Translations under genes and position numbers: made by a program
Notes under the pieces: generated by a model
Database searches by the model: none
What the model was told of the DNA's origin: nothing
The model's input: only the letters and a program-made list of their open reading frames with translations
Virus record (IMG/VR): IMGVR_UViG_3300017757_000153
Span: 1-24,302 of that record
Origin: a virus
Length of the DNA: 24,302 nt
Strand: one strand, 5' to 3'
Shown here: one piece after another, positions 10,001 to 18,183 of the stretch
Layout: the number at the start of each line of letters is the position of its first letter
How positions within the stretch are numbered: the stretch's first letter is position 1

Positions 10001-12863
10001 TGTGCTCGGTGACCAGATAAACTTGTGCATCAGAAATGCTATAACCGTCTCCGCCGACATTAAAACCATCTAAAATAATTGCTTCATCTTCTCCGGTTTC
10101 TAATAAAATTTTCTCGCGGCCGCGGCCCTCGTCACCAAGGTCAGCAACATTGTCCTCTAGTCTAATATTAAATTCAAGCCTATTACCATCATTTTCTAAA
10201 CTAATTTGAAAAACATCTACATCATGTGCATTTGATACAATTTGACCAATTTCATTCTCTAAAAGAATGTTTGTCCCTAATGCAGCAGAGTTGTTAAGAA
10301 TGAAACCAGAACCAACTTCATCAATAACTTTATAGATTGTAGCAACAGGACCATGATCTGGCCTGTCCGGTTCAACAATATCAAAATCTTCTAATTGAAT
10401 ACCATCATTATATGTACCAGTTTGTTCTAATGAAACTGTTTCAATCGAAATAGATTTATTACCCAAACCTGTTTGAGTACCTATTTCAAGTTTTTGTGTA
10501 TCTGCATCATATGCAACTACCGCACCAAGGTGAGTTGTAAATGTATTTCCTATTCCAAATGTACCAGTAACATTTTTAAGGATAAAATTTGTATTTGCTA
10601 CTACATCTGGAGAAGTTGCATATTTAAATCCATTATCAGTAATTTTAATTTCAGTAACTTTACCAATAGTTGTCGTGTTTGCAATAAGATTTGCACTTGC
10701 ACCATTTTCTGTAATAATACTCAATGTAGGAAGTGAAGTATATCCACTACCAGAATTGGCCAAATGAATTTTAATAATTTCGCCTTGATCAGAAGAACTT
10801 AAAGTTTCAGTTTCTAAAACAATTGAATCAGATGAATTACCATAAGCATCTGTTATCAAATCTAAAGATTCAGATAATAATCTATCACCTAACCCAGTGC
10901 CAGTTGTTCCATCTTCTTGTCGTAATTGAAATCCTTCATCAAGAACAGCACTACGAGTTTCAAACAAATCGTAAATATCACTATCAAAAGTTGACTTAGC
11001 ATTATTCTGATTGTCACTTGGCATCCAAAAAATTATGTTAGGAACTTCATCAAAGATATAAGCATTAGCTTTTACAGTTGATACATTTGGTATCACCAAT
11101 ATTAAACCATCACTGCCGCCCATATCAGAAGTAGTGGTTAACTCTGGGTCAGAAAAAGTAAATCCACTTGTAATTTTTACATTCGCAAAAGTATAACCAG
11201 TACCAGATCTGTGAATCGTAGTTTCTGTTGCAAGTGTATTACCAAAGGCAGCAATTTTATTTTCTCTGACAACAATTCTTATAATAGCACCAGTGGATGT
11301 TCCTTGATTGTCGCCATCACCAGATACCGCTGCATAATACGTTCCGTTTGAATAACCAGAACCATCATTAACGACAATAACATTACCAATAGCTCCGCCT
11401 GTTGTAGTTGCACTTACTTGTGCCTTTCTTTTATCGGAATATAAAGGATAGTAGTATGATTTAGTATCACTAAATCTCTTATCAGTACCAAATACAGCAT
11501 ATGGTTCAGATGCAGCCGTTGATAGTTCAGTACCATTCAATAAAATATTAGAATGAACAAATTGTTGTCTTGTACCATCTTCTAAAAGAAAATTTTCTGG
11601 AGCAGTTACTTCTACACTATCCTCAGTAGATAATCTGCCACCAACAACAGATACAAAGGCACGAGCAGAAACAGAATCAGTATCAGCACTTACAGCTGTA
11701 AACTTAACAGCATCACCAACTCTATAACCAGTGCCGGCGTCATCAACAATAACTTCACTAATATCACCAGAACTTATTTCACTTACTTGAGCAGTTGCAT
11801 TACCATTACCAACTGATGTATCTAATATAAAGGTATCATCTTTGTTATAAAGTAATCCACCTTCAGTTAACGTAATATCAGTTACAATTGATTGTACAGT
11901 AAATTGCATAGTTATATCTGATGTTTCAGATATACCCGTAAATGTTTCTGATACAGTAAATCCAGTACCTTCAATAGTATCTTCTCGAAGCGTAAATTCA
12001 ACTACAGTATTAGAACCTTGTTGAAAAGTATATTCGGCAATAATCTGAGCCGTTGTTCCAGACGACGCACCAGTAATATTTTTACCAACCATATCGACAG
12101 GAACAGCATTTCCCGAATCAGAAGTACAACGAATAACAATTGGTCTTATCCAATTACCATCACTCACTCTTGCCATATCTTTTTCAGGATAATATATTTC
12201 AGCCTCTTGACCTAATAAAATTCTAAAGAAAAGTTTATGGCCTTCTGACGTACCTTTTGCTGCATACAGATCTCTAATTTGTTTAATCAGATTTCGTTTA
12301 GATACACCACTTGCAAGCGATGTTGGTATAGATTCCATAAAGGAATCTTTAAAGGCATTTAGAAAATGGTCTACTGTATTGTCTGGATCTGAATACTCAA
12401 AGAGTTGCTGAATATTTTGAACAGGATTAGCACGATACTTAACTAAAGTGCTAGTCGCGCCACTGGTGCCGCCAGTGATTGTTTCGCCTTCTTTAAATCT
12501 TTGGTTGGCAGATATATAAAGAGTTTCGTTATCATCTACTAATATCTTAGCAGTTGCTTTACTTGTTCCACCAGTAATAGTTTCACCAATATCGAATTTA
12601 CCTGTACTGTCCTCAAAAACAATCTTACCTGATTCATTAGAACTGGATGCATCAGTACCATCTAACCTAAGAAAACTAGTTGATGCGGTTTCAAGTAAAA
12701 CATCATCCAACGTGCCTGTTATGGTTATCTGAGCAGACTCTAGAAACTTATAATATTGTCTCAGAAAATCAACAAAGATAGGATGGTCAGCCTGAATATA
12801 ATCAGGAACCTGGCCATCAATTAGATTTGATAGTTTAGTTGTTAGTTCTGCTTCATGAGACAT
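7002..12863 (-). CDS. Giant repeat-containing baseplate/tail structural protein (1953 aa)
   Basis: ATG at 12863, four bases after the gp6 stop. The N-terminal ~45 residues (with VPDYIQADHPIFVDFLRQYY) and residues ~150-235 (an FKDSFMESIP segment, then IKQIRDLYAAKGTSEGHKLF and EIYYPEKDMARVSDGNW) match the conserved opening of large structural proteins that follow gp6 in marine T4-like phages. Two GETITGGTS modules lie near residues 89 and 124 and a related one near 259. Residues ~491-594 share a domain with gp8. A helical stretch lies about residues 1180-1215. Many copies of a ~20-residue unit, LLDGTDSSSTDAGDxhhLE, occur mainly at residues ~955-1140 and ~1440-1890, mixed with LLLETGxxxGDKLLEE-like units. 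It is very acidic, with no signal peptide or membrane segment. Role is probably baseplate-associated, near the gp7/gp53 position of T4, but a direct T4 counterpart cannot be assigned by eye. Confidence 0.8.
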   Translation of the reverse strand: MSHEAELTTKLSNLIDGQVPDYIQADHPIFVDFLRQYYKFLESAQITITGTLDDVLLETASTSFLRLDGTDASSSNESGKIVFEDSTGKFDIGETITGGTSKATAKILVDDNETLYISANQRFKEGETITGGTSGATSTLVKYRANPVQNIQQLFEYSDPDNTVDHFLNAFKDSFMESIPTSLASGVSKRNLIKQIRDLYAAKGTSEGHKLFFRILLGQEAEIYYPEKDMARVSDGNWIRPIVIRCTSDSGNAVPVDMVGKNITGASSGTTAQIIAEYTFQQGSNTVVEFTLREDTIEGTGFTVSETFTGISETSDITMQFTVQSIVTDITLTEGGLLYNKDDTFILDTSVGNGNATAQVSEISSGDISEVIVDDAGTGYRVGDAVKFTAVSADTDSVSARAFVSVVGGRLSTEDSVEVTAPENFLLEDGTRQQFVHSNILLNGTELSTAASEPYAVFGTDKRFSDTKSYYYPLYSDKRKAQVSATTTGGAIGNVIVVNDGSGYSNGTYYAAVSGDGDNQGTSTGAIIRIVVRENKIAAFGNTLATETTIHRSGTGYTFANVKITSGFTFSDPELTTTSDMGGSDGLILVIPNVSTVKANAYIFDEVPNIIFWMPSDNQNNAKSTFDSDIYDLFETRSAVLDEGFQLRQEDGTTGTGLGDRLLSESLDLITDAYGNSSDSIVLETETLSSSDQGEIIKIHLANSGSGYTSLPTLSIITENGASANLIANTTTIGKVTEIKITDNGFKYATSPDVVANTNFILKNVTGTFGIGNTFTTHLGAVVAYDADTQKLEIGTQTGLGNKSISIETVSLEQTGTYNDGIQLEDFDIVEPDRPDHGPVATIYKVIDEVGSGFILNNSAALGTNILLENEIGQIVSNAHDVDVFQISLENDGNRLEFNIRLEDNVADLGDEGRGREKILLETGEDEAIILDGFNVGGDGYSISDAQVYLVTEHISNNLVFDGTDSSSTDAEDNFIIRDFELVRETDNILLDGTDGVQADQNSSVLLDGTDSLSANAGGQLLLETDSNDHIFINHGRSIEHVNTPDSRLIGENFETFITEKTPNVTSVTFGNVLYNQTIFDGDQSDGMGDILLEDGDRLLNENSGNNLLLDGTDNSSSDAGSELLMEDETLGDKIVLDGTNNSSLNAGGEILIDNNPNFVGNVITDSGGATATIVTQGTLDADTSIGTTATRTGSYLDDDSFISEEIIRIQDSYFYQQFSYEVKVNAAVSEYMNELKASVHPAGFAPFGKIAISTQLSAAIGITAAGVDDSASPDTFSPELASLFRIIFGPTIQVNHGMRQNVISPDGESSLFDALLIETGVALGDKLLEETDGDNLQFESGLDIAIENSGNSGDGTVFLEAGAGGGRLLTETALGENGIINRTVSKVTKLKVTPQLVKTRKSYGAPLLGNILPGSLFFDRSGVQLEAGNRDKAPIIMEDNLVLDGFDEYNTGAGDRIIYEDYWDNSTASAVKISEISTDDISNNLVLDGTDSSSTDANDSIILNGTNSSSSNAGNVLILEPNTSVNETAALSISDLAKLNTVSYIESAGLDSEDDNILLDGTDSDATDAGDNLVLNATNEHSLDDGSNILLNGVGFRNFTEEPEGSIIFEQSAASDELVLEDFVVFNLNADEVRNEVIISENGQNILLETTGRFRDNEVGRIMVESGSENNAFLTNGSDVNILKLETGTDANGYLLGEDVDVKDRSVNVIIESGLLENEKIMTEGSLIEFEGDTNNGEIPERNYGNRNIVPFTREARIHTELASSRLALQDERNTEVFIAMDGTDSSSTNAGDNIILNGTSAVLDIEGNVLLNGTDAAQSDAGSAVILDASAASTDVGENLLLDSTGGRDDGDRIQLMSTNYVLVPGNEGGFVLLNGTDGSSTNAGDELLLEGGTLEFLQQNSINVSVGATAEAGGLALPESEISLAGADQASSYDSSLGTFDSSTITFDAA
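7190..8545 (-). repeat. Degenerate DGTD coding repeats, block 1
   Basis: About a dozen degenerate copies of a 20-residue, ~60-base coding unit with the core [LI]LDGTDxSSxxAGD, for example at 8370-8410, 8320-8350, 8160-8200, 7480-7520, 7400-7440 and 7200-7240. Some are back to back. At DNA level the plus strand shows recurring gcatctgtactagaagaatc-like strings. They are protein repeats, not spaced identical DNA repeats. Confidence 0.85.
9430..10000 (-). repeat. Degenerate DGTD coding repeats, block 2
   Basis: Five more copies of the DGTD unit (at about 9960-9990, 9880-9905, 9825-9850, 9520-9545 and 9445-9470) inside the same 1953-residue protein, two of them back to back. A lone copy lies near the N-terminus at about 12640-12680. 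Confidence 0.8.
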
Positions 12864-12867
12864 TTTT

Positions 12868-14778
12868 TTAATAACTCGATCCTGATGGACTTACAGATGC
12901 AGAGGGAGCAACATAAGATGCTCCGCCGCTTTCATCGCCCACAGCAATACTATCAATCTCACCAGTTACAGTAGTATTAATCATATCAAGTTCAAGAATT
13001 TGATTTCTAAGTGCAACAATATCTCGTGAATTAGGCACAACAACAATTCGAATAAGAGTAGAAGTATCACCATCTACATCTGATATAGATGTTATATTGA
13101 CCGGATCAATTGCAATATGGCCAGTGGCATAATTCACTGTACCGTGTTTTGGTTGTGAATAAACTCTATCACCACCTGTAGCGATATAATAAGCTCTTAA
13201 ATTGCCATTACCATCATCATCAAAATAGTGTTCTTCATTTCTATCAAAAATTTTAAATCCTGAAGAAGTAAGAATACCACCAAGTGCTTGATTATGACCA
13301 CTATGAGGATTGAAAAATGCATTGTTAAAAAACAAATTATAACTTGTAAGTGTGTTTAGAGTTGGAGAAAAATATTTTGCCAGTCTTGGAACAACAGAAC
13401 TACTAGTTATAGATGTGTCTGTATTATCGATTGTTCTTAAAAGGAAAGAGTTTCTTATCACCGCATCAAACTTTGAAAGTTCTGTTGTATTATATGAGGT
13501 AATTGTAGACGTAACTTCAGTCTCTAAAGTGTCTTTTGTTTTAGTTGTTAGATTGGAATCAAACTTAAAATTCACTGTAAGAAAAACATATGTAAACTCT
13601 GGGTCAACTATAACAGGCGTAATTGATGCAACCTTGTATGGCTCCAAATTATTTAGTAAAGAATTCTTTTCTTGTAGACTTAGATTTGTTCCTTGAGTAT
13701 TACTCACAGAAATAAATACTTTACCATAATCAGGTGTACTTATGACACCAAGACTAGGATCAAAAGAACCATTTTCTCCACCAAACACTTGAACATTCTC
13801 AGCATTAGCATAAAGTTTTTTTACATAAACCTTATAGTCATTCGCAGTGACACAACGACCCTGTGCAGCATAGTCAAGAGGAGCAGCAAGTTTAATAGAT
13901 TGTATACTTTCTGCAGCTGCACCACCGTTTGCAGCCTCAATAGTAGTCGTATCAATATTAGTAACAGTGTTGATTGCACCAGAAGCACTAAAAGAAAATG
14001 CACCATTTGCTTCACCAATATTAGTGACAATATATTGAAGAATAACAACGTTACCGTCAGATAATGCTTTACTTACAACACCATCACCAAAATATACTTC
14101 AAATCTACCATCTTCTGATTCTTGTAAAAAGTATACAGCACTTGTACCTGTCAGTTGTGTAATGTCAGTTGCTTTAGTATAGGTTACAGTAGTGCTGTCA
14201 GTTGAAGAGTTTTGTACTTTGACGGTAAGTGTGGAAGTGTCTGCTAGATTGCTTGTTAAAAAGAATTTTTGATTAACGTCAGTACTATCAACCGTATATC
14301 TTGTTGTGATATATGTGCCTTCATAAATTGGTATGTCTGCAAATAAAAGACCTGCACCATCTTGAGAAGCAGTAAAATCTGATACAGTTACAAATTGATA
14401 ATTAACATTATCAATCTTAGTAGTAAACACTTGACCAGCATTCATAGTTGCTGTGGTCAAAGCACGATCATTCAAAAAAACATTCACTCTTGCTCTTGGT
14501 GATCGAACTGATCTAACTTCATATCCCAACGTCTTAGCATGAGATACTACACTTGAACGTAGAGCCGCACTATCGATAAACATTTCGTTAGCAACCATGT
14601 TGGCATGGAAACTAAGATAATGTGTATTATATGCAAGCACATCCAACAATGCACTCATACCAGAACCTTCAAAATCATAATCAAGAAATTGGTTTTGATT
14701 TTTCAAAAAAGTTTTAAGATTGCTCTTAATCGAATCAAAATCAAGTTGAGAAATATCTAATTTTTGATTATTTGCCAT
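12868..14778 (-). CDS. 6: Baseplate wedge protein gp6
   Basis: 636 residues, ATG at 14778 overlapping the gp25 stop (TAATG), so translation is coupled. The N-terminus (a LDFDSIKSNLKTFLKNQ segment, DYDFEGSGMSALLDVLAYNT, a HANMVANEMFIDSA segment, then SVVSHAKTLGY) is the classic opening of gp6/baseplate J-like proteins. A GAPLDYAAQGR-like segment (KLAAPLDYAAQGRCVTANDY) near residue 300 is the baseplate_J core, and the C-terminal third carries an ILTSSGFKIFDRN segment and a final Ser/Gly-rich tail. T4 gp6 is 660 residues, so this is full length. gp6 forms the wedge dimer ring that holds the baseplate together with gp25 and gp53; the neighbouring gp25 fits. Confidence 0.95.
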   Translation of the reverse strand: MANNQKLDISQLDFDSIKSNLKTFLKNQNQFLDYDFEGSGMSALLDVLAYNTHYLSFHANMVANEMFIDSAALRSSVVSHAKTLGYEVRSVRSPRARVNVFLNDRALTTATMNAGQVFTTKIDNVNYQFVTVSDFTASQDGAGLLFADIPIYEGTYITTRYTVDSTDVNQKFFLTSNLADTSTLTVKVQNSSTDSTTVTYTKATDITQLTGTSAVYFLQESEDGRFEVYFGDGVVSKALSDGNVVILQYIVTNIGEANGAFSFSASGAINTVTNIDTTTIEAANGGAAAESIQSIKLAAPLDYAAQGRCVTANDYKVYVKKLYANAENVQVFGGENGSFDPSLGVISTPDYGKVFISVSNTQGTNLSLQEKNSLLNNLEPYKVASITPVIVDPEFTYVFLTVNFKFDSNLTTKTKDTLETEVTSTITSYNTTELSKFDAVIRNSFLLRTIDNTDTSITSSSVVPRLAKYFSPTLNTLTSYNLFFNNAFFNPHSGHNQALGGILTSSGFKIFDRNEEHYFDDDGNGNLRAYYIATGGDRVYSQPKHGTVNYATGHIAIDPVNITSISDVDGDTSTLIRIVVVPNSRDIVALRNQILELDMINTTVTGEIDSIAVGDESGGASYVAPSASVSPSGSSY

Positions 14779-15245
14779 TATCGCAATGCCTCCAATAGCA
14801 CGTCTAATTGAACTATTTCGCCTGGAGCATTTATCACTTCAAAGTTTATTGTTATATCATATGCATTAGAGTCCATGTTATCAATAACATCAACACCTAA
14901 CAATAATGCTCTCGGTTCATAATTATTAATAACATCTTCTATAGATTGTGCCAATACTATTGCAGTTAAAGGACTAACTATTTCAAATAACAAATCCCTA
15001 ACACCAGAACCAATTTCTGGATGAAAAGGCTTTTCATAGAAGTTTGTTAAAACTAAATTTCGAACTGACCGCTTTACTGCTGTAATATTCGTAAGAACAT
15101 TAACATCGCTATCTCTAGATCGCCGAGTAAAGAACAAATCCAAATCTCTATACTGTTTAACATTTAGAGTTGAATTATTTTGTCTTTCTGCATCTCTAAG
15201 TGCTGTAAGTTCTTTAAATGAACCTGTTCTTTCTACTGTGGCCAC
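14778..15245 (-). CDS. 25: Baseplate wedge protein gp25 (GPW/gp25 family)
   Basis: 155 residues from a GTG start at 15245; the GGAG six bases before it decides this start. The sequence shows the gp25 features in order: a DLDLFFTRR segment, a KRSVRNLVLTNFYEKPFHP segment, GSGVRDLLFE, and the family signature NNYEPRA near residue 106. T4 gp25 is 132 residues, and the longer N-terminus is common in marine relatives. It is a wedge component related to sheath-initiating GPW proteins. It has a consensus late promoter 22 bases upstream and is translationally coupled to gp6. Confidence 0.95.
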   Translation of the reverse strand: MATVERTGSFKELTALRDAERQNNSTLNVKQYRDLDLFFTRRSRDSDVNVLTNITAVKRSVRNLVLTNFYEKPFHPEIGSGVRDLLFEIVSPLTAIVLAQSIEDVINNYEPRALLLGVDVIDNMDSNAYDITINFEVINAPGEIVQLDVLLEALR

Positions 15246-15266
15246 TGAACACTCCGTTATTTTTAT

Positions 15267-15274
15267 TATTTATA
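15267..15274 (-). promoter_or_regulatory. T4-type late promoter (TATAAATA) before gp25
   Basis: Perfect minus-strand TATAAATA, 22 bases from the gp25 GTG, in the 34-base gap after the 80-residue gene. Spacing and flanks match the promoter at 6987-6994. Confidence 0.8.
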
Positions 15275-15279
15275 AGGAA

Positions 15280-15522
15280 TCATCTAATGGTATAAGTTGC
15301 TTTCAATGGTCTATATTCATGATATTCTGCATCCACAATAATAACTTCTGATATAAGAGCATTGATATTGTCTTTCCAATAATTTAAAAATTTATGAACT
15401 CTTGGGCAATCTGGAACAACATCTTCTGTTTGCCAGACGAATTCTTGCAGAATATTTGTATAGTCCGGCATGTAATAAAATACATCAACCGTGACTATAC
15501 TTTTTTTGTGAAGTAAAATCAT
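15280..15522 (-). CDS. Conserved small baseplate-region protein (80 aa)
   Basis: The ATG at 15522 overlaps the spike gene's stop (ATGA), so I choose it over an upstream in-frame GTG at 15528; this gives 80 residues. The sequence contains a VDVFYYMPDYTNILQEFVW segment, PRVHKFLNYWKDNI and a C-terminal VDAEYHEYRPL segment. I have the impression of a conserved marine T4-like phage protein lying between the spike and gp25, but I cannot give it a T4 name. It is too short and unlike gp53 or gp48, and it has no PAAR-type features. It is rich in aromatic residues, consistent with a compact protein-binding fold. No membrane segment. Confidence 0.75.
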   Translation of the reverse strand: MILLHKKSIVTVDVFYYMPDYTNILQEFVWQTEDVVPDCPRVHKFLNYWKDNINALISEVIIVDAEYHEYRPLKATYTIR

Positions 15523-16661
15523 GTCCACGCACTTCCTGTTCTACTATCAACACCAGAATTTAGTTTGATAGAGTTTGTTGCACTAGGAGCACTACCACCA
15601 CCAGAATTAAGGTCAAGTATTGTTCCAGCAACAATACTTGTTTTACCTACAGAACGACTATCAATTACACCAGCAGATTTCAATGAAATAGTTCCTGTCC
15701 CGCTATCAGCAGTAATAAAGACTAAATTTTTAAAAGCTGTCAATGTAACGTCTGCTGTGCTAGATGCTATTTGCAAATCTTTCACCACACCAAGTTCATC
15801 TTTTCCGTTTATTATAGTCTTTCTATTCTTCTCAACTACTAAATCATAATCTTCTGTAACATGTAGTTTATAATCTTCATTAATTTGTGCAGAATAATTT
15901 CCTCTAATTTCTAAAAGATAATTGCCGCCGCCATCTTTAACACCTATTTTTGTTTTTCTATGACCATGAATTTTTTCATGATAATCACCTTGAACTTCTA
16001 AAATATAATCACCCTTTATTAACTGTCGCACATTTCCATTGACAGTTATGTTAAGCGCATCTTCTTTGTCACTCCGTCCACCAGCACCAATATATATGTC
16101 CTTTTTCCCAGCAATAATTTCATAACCGTCACCAATAACTTTTATTCTTCTATCACCATTAGGAAGATATTCTTCAAAGGAACCTGCTTTATGTTGATTA
16201 AGTAATCTTTCGACTCCAAGAGTATCATCAACAATATTAACGTGGCCTGATTCACTTTGAGTAACATGTGCATATGGATAATGTGGACCTATGTAAGTAT
16301 CATCTGCTAGCTGAGGTTCAAGTGCTCCAATGTGTGGTTCTTCTATTGGTTCTACACCAATATCCAATTCAGCATTATCACTAGTTGCTGCAGCACCGAT
16401 ATCTAATTCCTGTGCATCTACCGTTTCAGGATCAATAGAAGTCATTGCTGGTTTTTTCGCTCTAGGTGCTGCACTTTTACTTTGTTTAGAAACTCGTTCT
16501 TTACGAGCCTTTATTGTCGCTGGTGATTTTTCATTTGGTGGTACATAGAAATCACTTGCGTAAAAGTCATCAGTCTTACCCTTTGATTGTATAGGAGTTC
16601 CATCACTACTTTTAGGATTGGGCCCATACCTAGTTGTTCCACTTATTTCTTCATCTACCAT
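15519..16661 (-). CDS. Baseplate spike, gp5 C-terminal beta-helix-like
   Basis: 380 residues, ATG at 16661 overlapping the upstream stop (TAATG). The first ~130 residues are Lys/Pro/Ser-rich and then acidic and look disordered. Around residue 135 comes an HVTQSESGHVNIVDDT segment, followed by regular short beta repeats to about residue 330: GDRRIKVIGDGYEIIAGKKD, NITVNGNVRQLIKGDYILEV, GDYHEKIHGHRKTKI, and NYSAQINEDYKLHVTEDYDL. The pattern of G-D/N plus alternating V/I strands resembles the triple beta-helix of T4 gp5-C and VgrG spikes. It probably forms the membrane-puncturing needle below the hub. In T4 this domain is part of gp5; here it is a separate gene, three genes downstream of the OB-fold hub protein. 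Confidence 0.75.
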   Translation of the reverse strand: MVDEEISGTTRYGPNPKSSDGTPIQSKGKTDDFYASDFYVPPNEKSPATIKARKERVSKQSKSAAPRAKKPAMTSIDPETVDAQELDIGAAATSDNAELDIGVEPIEEPHIGALEPQLADDTYIGPHYPYAHVTQSESGHVNIVDDTLGVERLLNQHKAGSFEEYLPNGDRRIKVIGDGYEIIAGKKDIYIGAGGRSDKEDALNITVNGNVRQLIKGDYILEVQGDYHEKIHGHRKTKIGVKDGGGNYLLEIRGNYSAQINEDYKLHVTEDYDLVVEKNRKTIINGKDELGVVKDLQIASSTADVTLTAFKNLVFITADSGTGTISLKSAGVIDSRSVGKTSIVAGTILDLNSGGGSAPSATNSIKLNSGVDSRTGSAWT

Positions 16662-16978
16662 TATTTTTTTACCCTTTTTAACCCTGCTGTAACCGATTTA
16701 GATTTATTTGAAGCTTCATCTATAATATCTTGAAACGCGTTTTGCAATCCACCACTCAAAGCATCAAGTGAACTAGTATCCAAAGGCGTTTTTTTAGCAC
16801 CAACAAACATTTCATGTAATTCTATCGATAATGTTTTTGTAATTTTTTGCATATCCTCAGCAGACTTTCTTATATCAGGAGAATTTTCTGCCAATCCTTT
16901 AGAAAAATTTCCAACCTGTGTATCAATATCCTTTACTTTTTCTAACAAGTCGGTTATTTTATCAGCTAAATCACCCAT
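16661..16978 (-). CDS. Small helical tail-associated protein (105 aa)
   Basis: ATG at 16978 with a perfect AGGAG ribosome site seven bases upstream. It is almost entirely helical and heptad-like: DLADKITDLLEKVKDIDTQV, then an IRKSAEDMQKITKTLSIELH segment, ending in a basic LKRVKK. No family recognised. It lies between the 392-residue helical protein and the spike gene, with TAATG coupling to the spike, so it could assist hub or spike assembly or pack in the tail tube. Inference only. Confidence 0.7.
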   Translation of the reverse strand: MGDLADKITDLLEKVKDIDTQVGNFSKGLAENSPDIRKSAEDMQKITKTLSIELHEMFVGAKKTPLDTSSLDALSGGLQNAFQDIIDEASNKSKSVTAGLKRVKK

Positions 16979-16994
16979 TATTTTTCTCCTATAA

Positions 16995-18173
16995 TCATGA
17001 ATCCATTGAAGGTAATATTTTAATTGATTTCATAAGTTCATCAAATTTATGTTGTATATCACCCGTTATTGAGGTGTTATCTTTTAATTTTTGCGATTGC
17101 GCTACAAGAGCTCCTTCAAGTTCAAGACTAGCAGCTATTTCCGGCACTGATTCCATAGCCGCATGCAGAGGTTTAATTGCTTTTTCCATAACATTACCTA
17201 ATTCATCCATTTGCAAATTAGGAACCATTTTTTTTATCATACTAGGCAAATCACTAGCACCTTGTCCAACAATTCCACCTAATTTATTTTTAAGATTTTG
17301 TAATTGGTTTGTTTGAGCTGTAAGTTTATTCTTTAAACCCTTTAATGCACTTTTATTTATTGCAGGAATGTCTGGCTCATTATCGCCAAGTGCTCCTCTA
17401 AGTACATCAGCATCAAATATAGGTTCTGTCATAGGACCACCAAAAAGTTCTTCATCTTCTTCATCCAATGCTTCGCCATATTCTACAAAACCCGCTATAG
17501 GATTTCTACTTGCTATTTCAGCACCAGCTGGGTCGCCTAAATTTTTAATTTTAGACTTCATACTTTTAAGTGCCGTATCCATTTCTCCTAATTGTGATAA
17601 TACAGCAGGATTTGCCATGTCTGTTAAATTACTAACCATACTATCTAAATTCATACCTTTACCTATTAATGCATCACCAAACTTACTTTGAATATCTGAT
17701 ATTTTTCCTGACATATCCAAACCACCAAGATTACCTGAAATTGCTTCACCAAGCATATCCTGCAAATTTATATTAGGTATCTCGGGCATTTGTGGAATTA
17801 CTTTACGAAGTTCGCCCATTGCTTCTTCAATTTTTCCTTTCACTTCACTTGTTGCTGCCGGTGCATCATTTTCTAATTGTTCTTTTGCTTTTTCAAATAA
17901 TTTAGTGAATACATTTTTAGTTTCTTCTTGTTTGTCCGTTAAATCTTTTGCAAGATCAAATACATCACTTAAACTTTTGGGTGCACCTTTTCCTTTTGAT
18001 GCCTTGCCGAAAAAAGCGGAAATTGGATTACCACCACCGCTACCCTGATCGTTACCGAGAGGCATAATATTTTCGAATTCTCCTGAAATCAATTCACCAA
18101 ATTCGTTGAGTAAATCTTTTACGCCATCAGCTGCAATTGTCCGGCCTGGTTCATTTTTTCCTGCTTGTGTCAT
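16995..18173 (-). CDS. Helical tail/baseplate hub-associated protein (392 aa), function unknown
   Basis: ATG at 18173 with AAGGA seven bases upstream, ten bases after the gp5-like gene's stop. The N-terminus has GRTIAADGVKDLLNEFGELI, then a flexible Gly/Ser/Lys stretch (residues ~40-65). The rest is mostly amphipathic helices: DLTDKQEETKNVFTKLFEKA, then repeated Met/Asn/Leu segments such as ALKSMKSKIKNLGDPAGAEI and LKNKLTAQTNQLQNLKNKLG, which look like coiled coil. It is rich in Met and Leu and has no membrane segment. No known family recognised. Its place between hub peptidase and spike suggests a hub-internal or tape-measure-linked part, but it is far too short for a myovirus tape measure. 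Confidence 0.75.
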   Translation of the reverse strand: MTQAGKNEPGRTIAADGVKDLLNEFGELISGEFENIMPLGNDQGSGGGNPISAFFGKASKGKGAPKSLSDVFDLAKDLTDKQEETKNVFTKLFEKAKEQLENDAPAATSEVKGKIEEAMGELRKVIPQMPEIPNINLQDMLGEAISGNLGGLDMSGKISDIQSKFGDALIGKGMNLDSMVSNLTDMANPAVLSQLGEMDTALKSMKSKIKNLGDPAGAEIASRNPIAGFVEYGEALDEEDEELFGGPMTEPIFDADVLRGALGDNEPDIPAINKSALKGLKNKLTAQTNQLQNLKNKLGGIVGQGASDLPSMIKKMVPNLQMDELGNVMEKAIKPLHAAMESVPEIAASLELEGALVAQSQKLKDNTSITGDIQHKFDELMKSIKILPSMDS

Positions 18174-18183
18174 TTTAAATTCC

